From contig JAVJOG010000017.1 in NCBI GenBank assembly GCA_040216885.1, forward strand, positions 193,309 through 257,308: a stretch of 64,000 nt of DNA, read 5' to 3'. This document shows, piece by piece, positions 1 through 8,130 of the stretch. Position 1 is the first letter of the stretch. Every line of letters starts with the position of its first letter. Both the position numbers and the translations under genes were made by a program. The notes below the pieces were generated by a model. The model was not told the origin of the DNA. It was given only the letters and a program-made list of their open reading frames with translations, and searched no databases. Origin of the DNA: Parvibaculum sp040216885 (lineage in GTDB: Bacteria; Pseudomonadota; Alphaproteobacteria; Parvibaculales; Parvibaculaceae).

Positions 1-138
1 GAAATGAACCTGCCCGCCGGCACGCGGCTCTATGCCGTGCATGCCGCCAACGGCCAGCGCATGGCCGTGCTCGACAACCGCGACGCGGCCTTCGCCGGCG
101 CGCGGCAGTACGATCTGGAGCCTGTCAGCGTGCATTGA
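1..138 (+). CDS. DUF1150 family protein, C-terminal fragment
   Basis: Reading frame 1 is open from the window edge to a TGA at 136-138, giving 45 residues of a protein whose start lies outside the window. The tail reads LPAGTRLYAVHAANG and ends DLEPVSVH, which resembles the conserved ending of the small DUF1150 proteins of Rhizobiales, often found beside small heat-shock protein genes. Its function is unknown. The frame has ordinary high-GC codon use. It is convergent with ptsN, with a strong terminator between them. Confidence 0.6.
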   Translation, partial: EMNLPAGTRLYAVHAANGQRMAVLDNRDAAFAGARQYDLEPVSVH

Positions 139-155
139 GGAAAGCGCACACTCTT

Positions 156-180
156 CCACCCTCCCACAGGGGGAGGGTGG
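156..180. repeat. Perfect GC-rich palindrome, possible dispersed intergenic repeat
   Basis: CCACCCTCCC at 156-165 pairs exactly with GGGAGGGTGG at 171-180 around a 5-base loop. No T-run follows, and a classical terminator lies 45 bases further on. Similar CCCTCCC/GGGAGGG palindromes recur between genes in rhizobial genomes, so this may be one copy of such a family. No second copy was seen in this window. Confidence 0.5.
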
Positions 181-221
181 GAAGATGAGGTGTCGATCGT
201 CGAAGGCCATCCACCCCCACA

Positions 222-255
222 AAAAAAGCCCCGCTCTTGCGAGCGGGGCTTTTTA
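222..255. terminator. Bidirectional rho-independent terminator
   Basis: A perfect GCCCCGCTC/GAGCGGGGC stem (228-236 with 241-249) around a TTGC loop is flanked by an A-run on the left and a T-run on the right. It can therefore stop transcription from both sides. It lies between the convergent DUF1150 gene and ptsN and ends the long leftward rpoN operon. Confidence 0.93.
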
Positions 256-272
256 TTTGTGAACGGACGAAC

Positions 273-737
273 TCATGCGGCGCTGGTGGTGGCCGGTTCG
301 GTGAGGATCGCGAAGAGGGCGGCGGCGTCTTCGGAGGCGCGCAGCTTTTCGACGACGGCCGGATTGCGAAGGAGGCGCGAAATGCGGGCCAGCGCCTTCA
401 GATGGTCGGCGCCCGCACCTTCCGGCGCCAGCAGCAGGAACATCAGGTCGACCGGCTGGTCGTCGACGGATTCGAAATCGATCGGTGTGTCGAGACGCGC
501 AAAAAGCCCGTGGAGCCGGTCGAGCTCGCCGAGCTTGCCATGCGGAATGGCGATGCCCTGTCCGACGCCCGTCGAACCGAGACGTTCGCGCTCCAGCAGC
601 GTTTCGAAAATGGCGCGCTCCGAGAGGCCCGTGAGTTTCGCGGCGCGTTCGGCGAGTTCCTGCAGCGCCTGCTTTTTGCTGGTGACCTTGAGATGAGCGA
701 TCACCCCCTCCGGCTGCACCAGATCTTCAAGCTCCAT
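273..737 (-). CDS. ptsN: PTS IIA-like nitrogen regulatory protein PtsN
   Basis: A 154-residue EIIA-Ntr protein, the last phosphoryl acceptor of the nitrogen PTS (EI-Ntr, NPr, PtsN), which regulates potassium and nitrogen functions through protein contacts. The active-site histidine is His66 in GIAIPHGK, and the fold signature QPVDLMFLLLAPEGAG is intact. The frame is open upstream to 971, but the family start is the ATG at 737 (MELEDLVQ); the upstream residues are low complexity and overlap hpf. It is last in the lptC-lptA-lptB-rpoN-hpf-ptsN order common in Rhizobiales. Confidence 0.95.
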   Translation of the reverse strand: MELEDLVQPEGVIAHLKVTSKKQALQELAERAAKLTGLSERAIFETLLERERLGSTGVGQGIAIPHGKLGELDRLHGLFARLDTPIDFESVDDQPVDLMFLLLAPEGAGADHLKALARISRLLRNPAVVEKLRASEDAAALFAILTEPATTSAA

Positions 738-852
738 GGTCCGGATCCTGTTTTGCGGGGCGGTCTGGACGGCGCGCGGCGTCATGCGGCGTGCATGAGG
801 CGCGGATGTCGTCCGGGTCGCCCCGGCTATGGTCGGGTTCGCTTTCAGTTCG

Positions 853-1446
853 TCAAGCCTTCCGATCGTCGCGCACAACGTCGCGACCGGTATCGATCCA
901 GCCGATATTTCCGTCTTCGCGGCGATAGACGAGATTGAGACCGCCGCCGCCGCCTGTGCGGAAGACGACAACCGGCGCGTCCGAAAGATCCATCCGCATC
1001 ACGGCGTCGCCGACGGAAAGGATCGGCACGGAAGTCGTGCCCTCGGCGATGATGACAGGCTGCGCGTCTTCCGGAATTTCCTCATGCTCGTCGCCCGCCT
1101 CGATGACGAAGGAGGGGAAGCTTTCGGCCGGCAGCGGCGGCTTGTTGTTGTTGTTGTGATTCTTCAGCTTGCGCTTGTAGCGGCGCAGGCGCTTTTCGAT
1201 CCGCTCGGCGGCGGCATCGAAGGAGGCCTGCGGATCCTGGGCCTCGCCGGTGGCCTGCAGCATGGCGCCCGAATCGAGATGCAGCATGCAGTCGGTGGTA
1301 AAGCGCGACTTCGACTTCTCGACCGTCACGTGGCCCGAGGCGCGGCCGCCGAAATACTTGTCGACCGCCTCGTCGATACGGTCCTCGATGCGCGTGCGAA
1401 ACGCATCGCCGATCTCCATGTGCTTTCCCGATACGCGCAGGCTCAT
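853..1446 (-). CDS. hpf: Long-form ribosome hibernation promoting factor
   Basis: A 197-residue long-form HPF (RaiA/YfiA family) that binds the 30S subunit and drives formation of inactive 100S ribosomes. Residues 1-105 form the S30AE domain. A linker with four consecutive asparagines (HNNNNKPP) and an acidic stretch follows. The C-terminal dimerisation domain covers about 135-190 (RMDLSDAPVVVFR, NLVYRREDGNIGWID). The start at 1446 is preceded by GAGAGGACACC, a good ribosome site. It lies between rpoN and ptsN, as in many proteobacteria. Confidence 0.95.
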   Translation of the reverse strand: MSLRVSGKHMEIGDAFRTRIEDRIDEAVDKYFGGRASGHVTVEKSKSRFTTDCMLHLDSGAMLQATGEAQDPQASFDAAAERIEKRLRRYKRKLKNHNNNNKPPLPAESFPSFVIEAGDEHEEIPEDAQPVIIAEGTTSVPILSVGDAVMRMDLSDAPVVVFRTGGGGGLNLVYRREDGNIGWIDTGRDVVRDDRKA

Positions 1447-1587
1447 GGTGTGTCCTCTCTAGTTGATGCCCATGTTCTTGTTATGCCGGCAAACGGATAG
1501 GCGCCGGTGCAGGATCCTCCATCGGTCAAGACTGATGCAATCATCAAGCGATGTGAAGGGTCAATTCGCGCGGGGGGCGGCGCGGGT

Positions 1588-3069
1588 TCACGCGCCGATC
1601 AGCGCGCGGGCACGCTTTTCGCGCCGGCGCTGCACCGAGGAGGCGATGTTCATCGATTCGCGGTACTTGGCGACGGTGCGCCGGGCGATGTCGACGCCCT
1701 CGCCCCGCAACAGGCCGACCAGCGCGTCGTCGGACAGGATCTTCTCGGGCGGCTCGGCGTCGATCAGGGCCCGGATGCGCTGGCGCACGCTTTCGGCCGA
1801 ATGATCGCCGCCCTCCCCTTCGGTGCCGCCGATCGCGCCGGTGAAGAAGAAGCGCAGTTCGAAGATGCCGCGCGGCGTCAGCATGTACTTGTTGGCGACC
1901 ACGCGGCTGACCGTCGATTCGTGCATGGCGATCTCCTCGGCGACCGCCTTCATCGTCAGGGGCCTGAGCCCGCTGACGCCGGAGACGAGAAAACCGTCCT
2001 GCCGGCGGACGATCTCCGCGGCGACCTTCAGGATGGTGTTGGCGCGCTGGTCGAGACTGCGCTCGAGCCAGTGCGCGTCCTGAAGGCACTGGGTCATGAA
2101 CGACTTCTCCTCGCCGTTCAGCGCGCCGGCGGTGACGGTGGCGTAATAGTCGCGGTCGACCAGCACGCGCGGCAGGGCATCGCGGTTGAGTTCGACCTGC
2201 CATGCGCCGTCGGCGCCGGCGCGGACCTCGACATCGTGGACGACCGCCTGCACCGGCGCGGTGTCGTAGGCCAGGCCCGGCCGTGGATCGAGCGTCCTGA
2301 TCTCGGCCAGCATGTCGACGAGATCGGCCTGATCGACGCCGCACAGGCGGCTGAGCGCGCGGAAGTCGCGGCGGGCGAGAAGATCGAGATTGTCGAGCAG
2401 CATGCGCATGGCCGGGTCGAGCCGGTCGCGGCGCGCGCATTGAAGCGCCAGGCACTCGGCCAGATCGCGGGCGAAGATGCCGGCCGGCTCGAAACCCTGC
2501 AGCGCGGAAAGCACGTCCGAAACGCTTTCAGCCGACGTGCCGAGCCGGTCGGCCAGCGCATCGAGGTCGGCCTCGAGATAGCCGCGCTCGTCGAGCCGGT
2601 CGGCCAGTTCGGCGGCGATGGCGGCCTTTGCCGGCTCGCGAAAGGCGAGCGCCGCCTGCGCCATCACGTGATCGCGAAGGGTCGGCTTGCCGGCGGCGAA
2701 GTCCTCGATCGGCCAGTCGCCGTCGGGGACGCCCATCGAGGGCAGGCCGGGCACCGGCGCTCCGCGCGCGCGCTGGCCGTCCGGTTCGCTGCGGCCCGGG
2801 TCGTCGGGAAAGACGTTCTCGAGCGAGGCGTCGAGCCGGTCGGCCATGCCGGCGGCGCTCTGCGGCAGCCCCTGCGCCTCGCCGCCGCCCTCCTGCGGCT
2901 CGGCCGTTTCCTGGGGTCGTTCGAGCAGCGGATTGCGCTCGATCTGGTCTTCGATGAACTGTTCCAGTTCGGCATGGGTGAACTGCAGCAGCCGGATCGA
3001 CTGCAGCAACTGCGGCGTCATCGTCATCGACTGCGCCTGGCGCAGATTGAGGCGGGCCGTCAGCGCCAT
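1588..3069 (-). CDS. rpoN: RNA polymerase sigma-54 factor
   Basis: A 493-residue sigma-54. Region I is glutamine- and leucine-rich (RQAQSMTMTPQLLQSIRLLQ). An acidic, low-conservation region II follows at about 50-120, then the core-binding domain. The RpoN box at 462-471 (ARRTVAKYRE) reads the -24 promoter element. The factor directs nitrogen assimilation, C4-dicarboxylate uptake and other enhancer-dependent promoters. It sits directly downstream of lptB, the usual place. Length and motifs are normal, with no sign of damage. Confidence 0.97.
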   Translation of the reverse strand: MALTARLNLRQAQSMTMTPQLLQSIRLLQFTHAELEQFIEDQIERNPLLERPQETAEPQEGGGEAQGLPQSAAGMADRLDASLENVFPDDPGRSEPDGQRARGAPVPGLPSMGVPDGDWPIEDFAAGKPTLRDHVMAQAALAFREPAKAAIAAELADRLDERGYLEADLDALADRLGTSAESVSDVLSALQGFEPAGIFARDLAECLALQCARRDRLDPAMRMLLDNLDLLARRDFRALSRLCGVDQADLVDMLAEIRTLDPRPGLAYDTAPVQAVVHDVEVRAGADGAWQVELNRDALPRVLVDRDYYATVTAGALNGEEKSFMTQCLQDAHWLERSLDQRANTILKVAAEIVRRQDGFLVSGVSGLRPLTMKAVAEEIAMHESTVSRVVANKYMLTPRGIFELRFFFTGAIGGTEGEGGDHSAESVRQRIRALIDAEPPEKILSDDALVGLLRGEGVDIARRTVAKYRESMNIASSVQRRREKRARALIGA

Positions 3070-3173
3070 GAAAATGCCATCCTACGCGTCACTCGCATGG
3101 GCCGATCTGGCCCAACTCTTGCATGGCGCATTAAAGCGGGTTCGCGCGGCGAAGGCCAGCCCGTTCGGTCCGA

Positions 3174-4007
3174 TCAAAGGCTGAACTGGTCGCCAAGGTA
3201 AAGACGGCGCACGTCCGGGTTGGCGATGATCTCCTCGGGCCTGCCGTGTGTGAGCACGGCGCCGGCGTGGATGATGTAGGCCCGGTCGATCAGGCCAAGC
3301 GTCTCGCGGACGTTGTGGTCGGTGATCAGGACGCCGATGCCGCGCCTCGTCAGGTGCCGCACGAGGCCCTGGATGTCGGAGACGGCGATCGGGTCGACGC
3401 CGGCGAACGGCTCGTCCAGCAGCATGAAGGCCGGATCGGAGGCCAGCGCCCGGGCGATCTCGCAGCGCCGGCGTTCGCCGCCAGAAAGGGAGATCGACGG
3501 CGACTTGCGCAGATGGGCGATGGAGAATTCGTCGAGCAGCGCGTCGAGCTTGCGGGCCCGCGCGGCGGTGTCGGGTTCGACGACCTCGAGGATCGCCATG
3601 ATGTTCTGTTCGACCGACAGGCCCCGGAAGATCGACGCTTCCTGCGGCAGGTAGCCGATGCCGAGGCGCGCGCGCTGGTACATCGGCATGGCAGTGACGT
3701 CGTGCCCGTCGATCAGGATCTGGCCGGCATCGACCGGAACGAGGCCGGTGACCATATAGAAGCAGGTCGTCTTGCCCGCCCCGTTCGGGCCGAGAAGGCC
3801 GACCGCCTCGCCGGCGCGCACCGCCATCGACGCGCCGTCGACCACCTTGCGGCCGCGATAGCTCTTGGTCAGGCCGCGCGCGACCAGCGTTCCGGTCATC
3901 GATGCGCTGCCGGCGGCGGGCGCGGCTGCCAGTTGCGCGGGCACGGTGTCACCGGCGCGCCTGAACATCGACCACAAGCTCCGCCCCTTCACCGCGCCGG
4001 CCGTCAA
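3174..4007 (-). CDS. lptB: LPS export ABC transporter ATP-binding protein LptB
   Basis: A 277-residue ABC ATPase that powers LptFG extraction of lipopolysaccharide from the inner membrane. Walker A is GPNGAGKT at 73-80; the signature LSGGERRR and Walker B LLDEPFAGVDP follow, with the family-typical VLITDHNVRETL. The conserved core begins near residue 37 (MTGTLVARGL), so this frame has a roughly 36-residue alanine-rich N-terminal extension. A start at that internal Met is possible. The upstream ATG overlaps the lptA stop by 4 bases, suggesting coupled translation, so it was kept. Confidence 0.95.
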   Translation of the reverse strand: MTAGAVKGRSLWSMFRRAGDTVPAQLAAAPAAGSASMTGTLVARGLTKSYRGRKVVDGASMAVRAGEAVGLLGPNGAGKTTCFYMVTGLVPVDAGQILIDGHDVTAMPMYQRARLGIGYLPQEASIFRGLSVEQNIMAILEVVEPDTAARARKLDALLDEFSIAHLRKSPSISLSGGERRRCEIARALASDPAFMLLDEPFAGVDPIAVSDIQGLVRHLTRRGIGVLITDHNVRETLGLIDRAYIIHAGAVLTHGRPEEIIANPDVRRLYLGDQFSL

Positions 4008-4573
4008 CGGTTCTGCGGCTGGATGAGGATTGTCGGGCGCGAGGCGGCGTCGGCGCAGCCCTCGAGCCGCGACCGGTTGGCGCGCATGTCCACCGTCAGC
4101 CGGCAGCCGGTGGCGACGTTGCCGTCCTCGGACAGCGTCACCCGCTTGCCGGTCAGGGTCAGCACTTCGGTGCCCATGTCGTAGGTGCCGGCCTCGCCGG
4201 TGGCGACGCGATTGCCGGCCTGGATGTTGACCCCGCCGCTCGCCTCGAGCCGGTCGATCTGCGAGGCGCCGGCGGCCGTCGTCGCCGCGCCGCTTCCGTC
4301 GCGGACATAGTGGATGACGAGCCGGCCGGTGCGCAGCACCGTCTCGCCCTGGACGACGCGGACATTGCCCTCGAAGATCGCAAGTCCCTGATCCTCCAAA
4401 ACTTCGAGCCTGTCGCCGTCGACCTGCACCGGACCCTCGCCCGACAGGTTGAAGTCGCCGCCGGCGAGCTGGGCGGCGGCCGGGAGCGCGAGCGCCCAGA
4501 CGAGCATGGCCGCCAGGATCGGCACGATGATGCCGGCGCCGGCGCGCGGCGGTGATATGTGCATGTGTTTCAT
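4004..4573 (-). CDS. lptA: LPS transport periplasmic protein LptA
   Basis: A 189-residue OstA-family periplasmic bridge protein for lipopolysaccharide transit. A hydrophobic export signal covers about residues 14-35 (VPILAAMLVWALALPAAAQ). It is followed by the beta-jelly-roll repeat pattern, with DRLEVLEDQGLAIFEGNVRVVQGE as the diagnostic start. Its ATG overlaps the lptC stop and its stop overlaps the lptB start, each by 4 bases, so lptC-A-B are translationally coupled. Confidence 0.93.
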   Translation of the reverse strand: MKHMHISPPRAGAGIIVPILAAMLVWALALPAAAQLAGGDFNLSGEGPVQVDGDRLEVLEDQGLAIFEGNVRVVQGETVLRTGRLVIHYVRDGSGAATTAAGASQIDRLEASGGVNIQAGNRVATGEAGTYDMGTEVLTLTGKRVTLSEDGNVATGCRLTVDMRANRSRLEGCADAASRPTILIQPQNR

Positions 4574-5238
4574 TCCGTTTCGGCCCGCGCGGTGATGGCC
4601 GAGGGCTCTATCACCACGCTGACATTGTTTTCAAACACCAGCCGCTTGCCCGCATCCTCGACCGACAGGCTGTCGGCGACGATCTGCGTGCCGGGCTGGC
4701 TGACGCGCACCGGCTGGCGGGTGACGAAACTGCCGGCGCCGACGTCGATCTCGGCCTTTGAAAACTGGGCGCGCAGGCCGGCGGTCGTTTCGAGCACCGC
4801 GTCGGCGTCCAGCGTCAGCCGGTTGGTATCGGGGTCGAACGTGCCGCTCTCGGCGGTCAGGAACGCGGTCGAGCCGTCCTCGAGCTCCATGTCGGCGCTG
4901 ATCCTGCGCAGGCTCAGCGTGTCGCCGCCGATCGCCTGGCTGGCCGACTGCGCCGACACGCGAAAGGCGCGCTCGTCGGGCGTGAAGCCTTCGAGCCGCG
5001 GATCGCCGATCACCAGCCTTCCGTCGACGATCGCCCGCGAGGCAAGCTCGATGTCGACGCCGGGCAGCAGAAGCCGCGAGGCGACCATGACCGCGACCAC
5101 AGCGCCGGTCACCGCAAGCGCCATCGCGGGCACCAGCCAGCGCAGCACGCGCACGCGGGCCGAATGCCGGGCGGCGCTGGCGAACCGGCGGCTTCTGTCG
5201 GCGCGCGACCGGCCGTCATGTCGCGGTGCTGGCTGCAT
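4570..5238 (-). CDS. lptC: LPS export protein LptC
   Basis: A 222-residue bitopic protein that passes LPS from LptFG to LptA. It has a basic cytoplasmic N terminus, one transmembrane helix at about 33-55, and a periplasmic OstA-like beta domain. The frame is open much further upstream, to 5802, but that region is antisense to sppA. The ATG at 5238 (MQPAPRHD) places the membrane anchor at a normal distance and was chosen. It is the first gene of the leftward operon. Confidence 0.88.
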   Translation of the reverse strand: MQPAPRHDGRSRADRSRRFASAARHSARVRVLRWLVPAMALAVTGAVVAVMVASRLLLPGVDIELASRAIVDGRLVIGDPRLEGFTPDERAFRVSAQSASQAIGGDTLSLRRISADMELEDGSTAFLTAESGTFDPDTNRLTLDADAVLETTAGLRAQFSKAEIDVGAGSFVTRQPVRVSQPGTQIVADSLSVEDAGKRLVFENNVSVVIEPSAITARAETE

Positions 5239-5464
5239 CTTCGGTTCCTGGCCCCTTGTCGCCCTGTCTTGTCGCCCTGTCGCGCCGTTCCCTGCCCCGC
5301 CGCCCGGCGCGGTCCGTCGCCGTACGGGACCGACGCGCCCGATCCTGCCCGAGGTGACTTTCGGCAGGCTGGATTCCCGTGCGGCTGCGCATAATTTCCC
5401 ATTGTGGTCGTTTTTGGATGTGCTACTCGGTGCCCGCCGGAGCACGAACGGAGATGAAAAGCTC
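5239..5464. promoter_or_regulatory. Divergent intergenic region lptC/sppA with a 13-bp tandem repeat
   Basis: These 226 bases separate lptC (left) and sppA (right) and must hold both promoters. TTGTCGCCCTGTC occurs twice in tandem at 5256-5268 and 5269-5281. I could not identify a confident -35/-10 pair. Confidence 0.45.
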
Positions 5465-6454
5465 ATGGAACCGTTGCGCGCGGACGACATCATAGACCGG
5501 CAGCGCCTGCGCCGGAAGGTCACGTTCTGGCGCATCGTCAGCGCCGCGATCATCCTCGTGCTGCTGATCGGCGTCGCCGCCCGGTTCAGCGGCGACCGGT
5601 TCGGCGAGCAGACCCGCCCGCACGTGGCCCGCATCGACATCGCCGGCACCATTACCGGCGACGAGCGCACCCTCGACCTGATCGAACTGGTCCGGCAGAG
5701 CGAGCGCGTCGAGGCGGTGATCGTGCGGATCGATTCGCCGGGCGGCACAACGGCGGGAAGCGAGGCCGTCCACGTCGCCTTGCGCAAGCTGGCCGAGGAC
5801 AAGCCGCTGGTGGCGCAGGTGGAAACGCTGGCCGCCTCGGGCGGCTACATGGCCGCGATTGCCGCCGACCACATCGTCGCGCGCCATTCCTCGATCGTCG
5901 GTTCGATCGGCGTGATCGTGCAATATCCGAACTTCACGGGTCTGCTCGAGGACTGGGGCATCGACGTGCGGGCGATCAAGTCCTCGCCGCTGAAGGCCGA
6001 GCCGTCCTTTTTCGGCGAACCGCCCGAAGGCGCCGAGGAAATGCTGCGCGAACTGGTGCTCGACAGTTTCCAGTGGTTCAAGGATCTGGTCGCCGACCGG
6101 CGCGGGTTCGATGCCGAAACGATCGACCGGCTGGCCGACGGTTCGGTCTATTCGGGCCGGATCAGCCTCGACAACGGGCTCGTCGACGCGCTCGGCGGCG
6201 AGGAGACCGCGCGCGCTTGGCTGACCGAACAGGGCGTCGACGAGGATCTCGAGACGATCCAGTGGGAACGGCGCGAGGAGAATATCGGCTGGCTGTCGCT
6301 GGCGGCGGTGGCGCGGCACCTCGCGTCCGGGCTCGGCCTGTCCGGTCCCGGCCCGGTCGTCGCAAACGCGCTCGAACAAAGGCTTTTCCTTGACGGTCTG
6401 ATCTCGCTTTGGCACGCTGACGGCCTGTTCCCGCCGGGCGTCAGTGACCGGTGA
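5465..6454 (+). CDS. sppA: Signal peptide peptidase SppA, short type
   Basis: A 329-residue membrane-bound serine protease of family S49 that digests cleaved signal peptides. One N-terminal transmembrane helix (about 21-41) is followed by a single protease domain. IDSPGG at 89-94, Ser125 in LAASGGY and Lys177 in SSPLKAEPS form the Ser-Lys dyad; their 52-residue spacing matches short bacterial SppA. The ATG at 5465 was chosen because the longer open frame runs antisense through lptC. ihfB follows after 22 bases, the common order in Rhizobiales. Confidence 0.93.
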   Translation: MEPLRADDIIDRQRLRRKVTFWRIVSAAIILVLLIGVAARFSGDRFGEQTRPHVARIDIAGTITGDERTLDLIELVRQSERVEAVIVRIDSPGGTTAGSEAVHVALRKLAEDKPLVAQVETLAASGGYMAAIAADHIVARHSSIVGSIGVIVQYPNFTGLLEDWGIDVRAIKSSPLKAEPSFFGEPPEGAEEMLRELVLDSFQWFKDLVADRRGFDAETIDRLADGSVYSGRISLDNGLVDALGGEETARAWLTEQGVDEDLETIQWERREENIGWLSLAAVARHLASGLGLSGPGPVVANALEQRLFLDGLISLWHADGLFPPGVSDR

Positions 6455-6476
6455 CCGCAAGCCTGCGAGCGCTCCC

Positions 6477-6761
6477 ATGATCAAGTCCGAACTCGTGCAG
6501 ATCATCGCCAACCGCAATCCGCACCTTTACCAGCGCGATGTCGAGAACATCGTCAACGCGGTGCTCGACGAGATCAGCGGAACGCTGGCCGAGGGCAACC
6601 GCGTCGAACTGCGCGGCTTCGGCGCGTTCTCGGTCAAGAACCGCCCGGCCCGCGAGGGCCGCAATCCGCGCACCGGCGAAAAGGTGATGGTCGAGGAGAA
6701 GTGGGTCCCCTTCTTCAAGACCGGCAAGGAATTGCGGAACCGGCTGAACGGCATTAAGTAG
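6477..6761 (+). CDS. ihfB: Integration host factor subunit beta
   Basis: A 94-residue DNA-bending protein of the HU/IHF family that pairs with IhfA. The beta-arm signature GRNPRTG is at 61-67 and the family start MIKSELVQ is clear. Eleven possible upstream codons overlap the end of sppA and are not conserved, so ATG 6477 was taken. It is probably co-transcribed with sppA and lapA. Confidence 0.96.
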   Translation: MIKSELVQIIANRNPHLYQRDVENIVNAVLDEISGTLAEGNRVELRGFGAFSVKNRPAREGRNPRTGEKVMVEEKWVPFFKTGKELRNRLNGIK

Positions 6762-6792
6762 GTCGGACCCGGAGCGAACCGCCGAGCCGCCC

Positions 6793-7140
6793 ATGCTGCG
6801 CCGCATATTCAACGTCCTGATCCTTATCCCGCTGGCGATCGTGCTGATCGCCCTGACGGTCGCCAACCGCACCATGGTGCCGCTCTCGATCGACGTGTTC
6901 AATCCGGGCAACCCGGCGCTGACCTACGAGGCGCCCCTGTTCGTGTGGCTGTTCGGCGCGCTGGCGCTGGGCGTCGTCTGCGGCGGCGTCGGCACCTGGC
7001 TGACCCAGGGCAAGCACCGCAAGCAGGAGCGCACGTTCAAGAAGGAAGCGCAGAAGCTGCGCTACGAGGTCGAGGAGACCAAGCGCAAGACCGGGCAGGA
7101 CAAGGGCACGACAGGCCAATCGCTCGTCCTGCAGCGCTGA
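6793..7140 (+). CDS. lapA: LapA (DUF1049) family membrane protein
   Basis: A 115-residue inner-membrane protein with two hydrophobic helices (about 8-26 and 47-68) and a charged cytoplasmic tail rich in Lys, Glu and Arg, as in the LapA domain. In enterobacteria LapA works with LapB in control of LPS synthesis; here the role is inferred from family only. It lies downstream of ihfB, a widely conserved link. Its stop overlaps the next start in TGATG. Confidence 0.85.
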   Translation: MLRRIFNVLILIPLAIVLIALTVANRTMVPLSIDVFNPGNPALTYEAPLFVWLFGALALGVVCGGVGTWLTQGKHRKQERTFKKEAQKLRYEVEETKRKTGQDKGTTGQSLVLQR

Positions 7141-8084
7141 TGAGGATCATCTCCGCTGACGATGTCGATGCGGCGCTCGACTTCCCTGCGCTGACCGACG
7201 CGCTCGCCGAGGCGTTCCGGGGCGGGGTCCATGCGCCGCCGCGCCATCACCACACCATCGCCAACAACGAGGCCGACGACCAGACGCTGCTGCTGATGCC
7301 GGCCTGGAACGACCGGCACATGGCGGTCAAGCTGGTCGCCGTGACGCCCGACAACGGCACCCGCGGCCTGCCGGCGGTGATGGCTTCGGTGATCCTGATG
7401 GACAAGACGACCGGCGAACAGGTGGCGCTGATCGACGGCGCCCGGCTGACGCTGTGGCGCACGGCGGCCGCTTCGGCGCTTGCCGCGCGCTATCTGGCGC
7501 CGGCCGAACCCGACACGCTGCTGATCGTCGGCGCGGGCGCGCTGGCGCCGTTTCTTGCGCGCGCCCATCTGAGCGTCCGCCCCTATCAGCACGTTCTGGT
7601 CTGGAACCGGTCGCAGCAGGGCGCCGACCGGCTGGCGGCGGCACTGCGCGATGAAGGTTACAAGGCCGAGGCGGCCGCCACCGGCAGTCTCGACGCGGTC
7701 GTCGGCGCGGCCGACGTGATCAGTTCCGCGACGCTGTCGACCGAGCCGCTGATCAGGGGCGAGAAGCTGCGGCCGGGCACCCATGTCGATCTGGTCGGCG
7801 CGTTCACGCCACACATGCGCGAGAGCGACGACGCCTGCGTGACGCGTGCGACGCTGTTCGTCGACACCTATGCCGGGGCGCTGCACGAGGGCGGCGATCT
7901 GGTCCAGCCGATCAATGCCGGGCTGATCGAGCGCGGCCATGTGCGCGCCGAACTGATGGAACTGACGAGCGGCGACCACCCGGGGCGGACATCGGACGAC
8001 GAGATCACGCTGTTCAAGTCGACCGGCGCCTCGCTCGAGGATCTGGCGGCCGCGTCGCTGATCGCCGAACGGTGCGGGCTCTGA
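7140..8084 (+). CDS. Ornithine cyclodeaminase / mu-crystallin family protein
   Basis: A 314-residue NAD(P)-binding protein. The substrate region contains MAVKLV (Lys64), and the Rossmann motif is IVGAGALAPF near 129-138. Family members include ornithine cyclodeaminase, alanine dehydrogenase and ketimine reductases, and the sequence does not decide among them. The start ATG at 7140 overlaps the lapA stop by one base (TGATG), indicating coupling; the longer open frame upstream lies within lapA. Confident for family, weak for substrate. Confidence 0.85.
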   Translation: MRIISADDVDAALDFPALTDALAEAFRGGVHAPPRHHHTIANNEADDQTLLLMPAWNDRHMAVKLVAVTPDNGTRGLPAVMASVILMDKTTGEQVALIDGARLTLWRTAAASALAARYLAPAEPDTLLIVGAGALAPFLARAHLSVRPYQHVLVWNRSQQGADRLAAALRDEGYKAEAAATGSLDAVVGAADVISSATLSTEPLIRGEKLRPGTHVDLVGAFTPHMRESDDACVTRATLFVDTYAGALHEGGDLVQPINAGLIERGHVRAELMELTSGDHPGRTSDDEITLFKSTGASLEDLAAASLIAERCGL

Positions 8085-8130
8085 CGGCACGCCCTTCACA
8101 AGACCGCGCAAACCGGACATATCCGCCGCC

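Noticed and set aside
1507..3201. Long open frame (564 codons) antisense to rpoN
   Set aside because: It mirrors the codon structure of rpoN in very GC-rich DNA, has an unusual Arg/Gly/Asp-rich composition and no family similarity.
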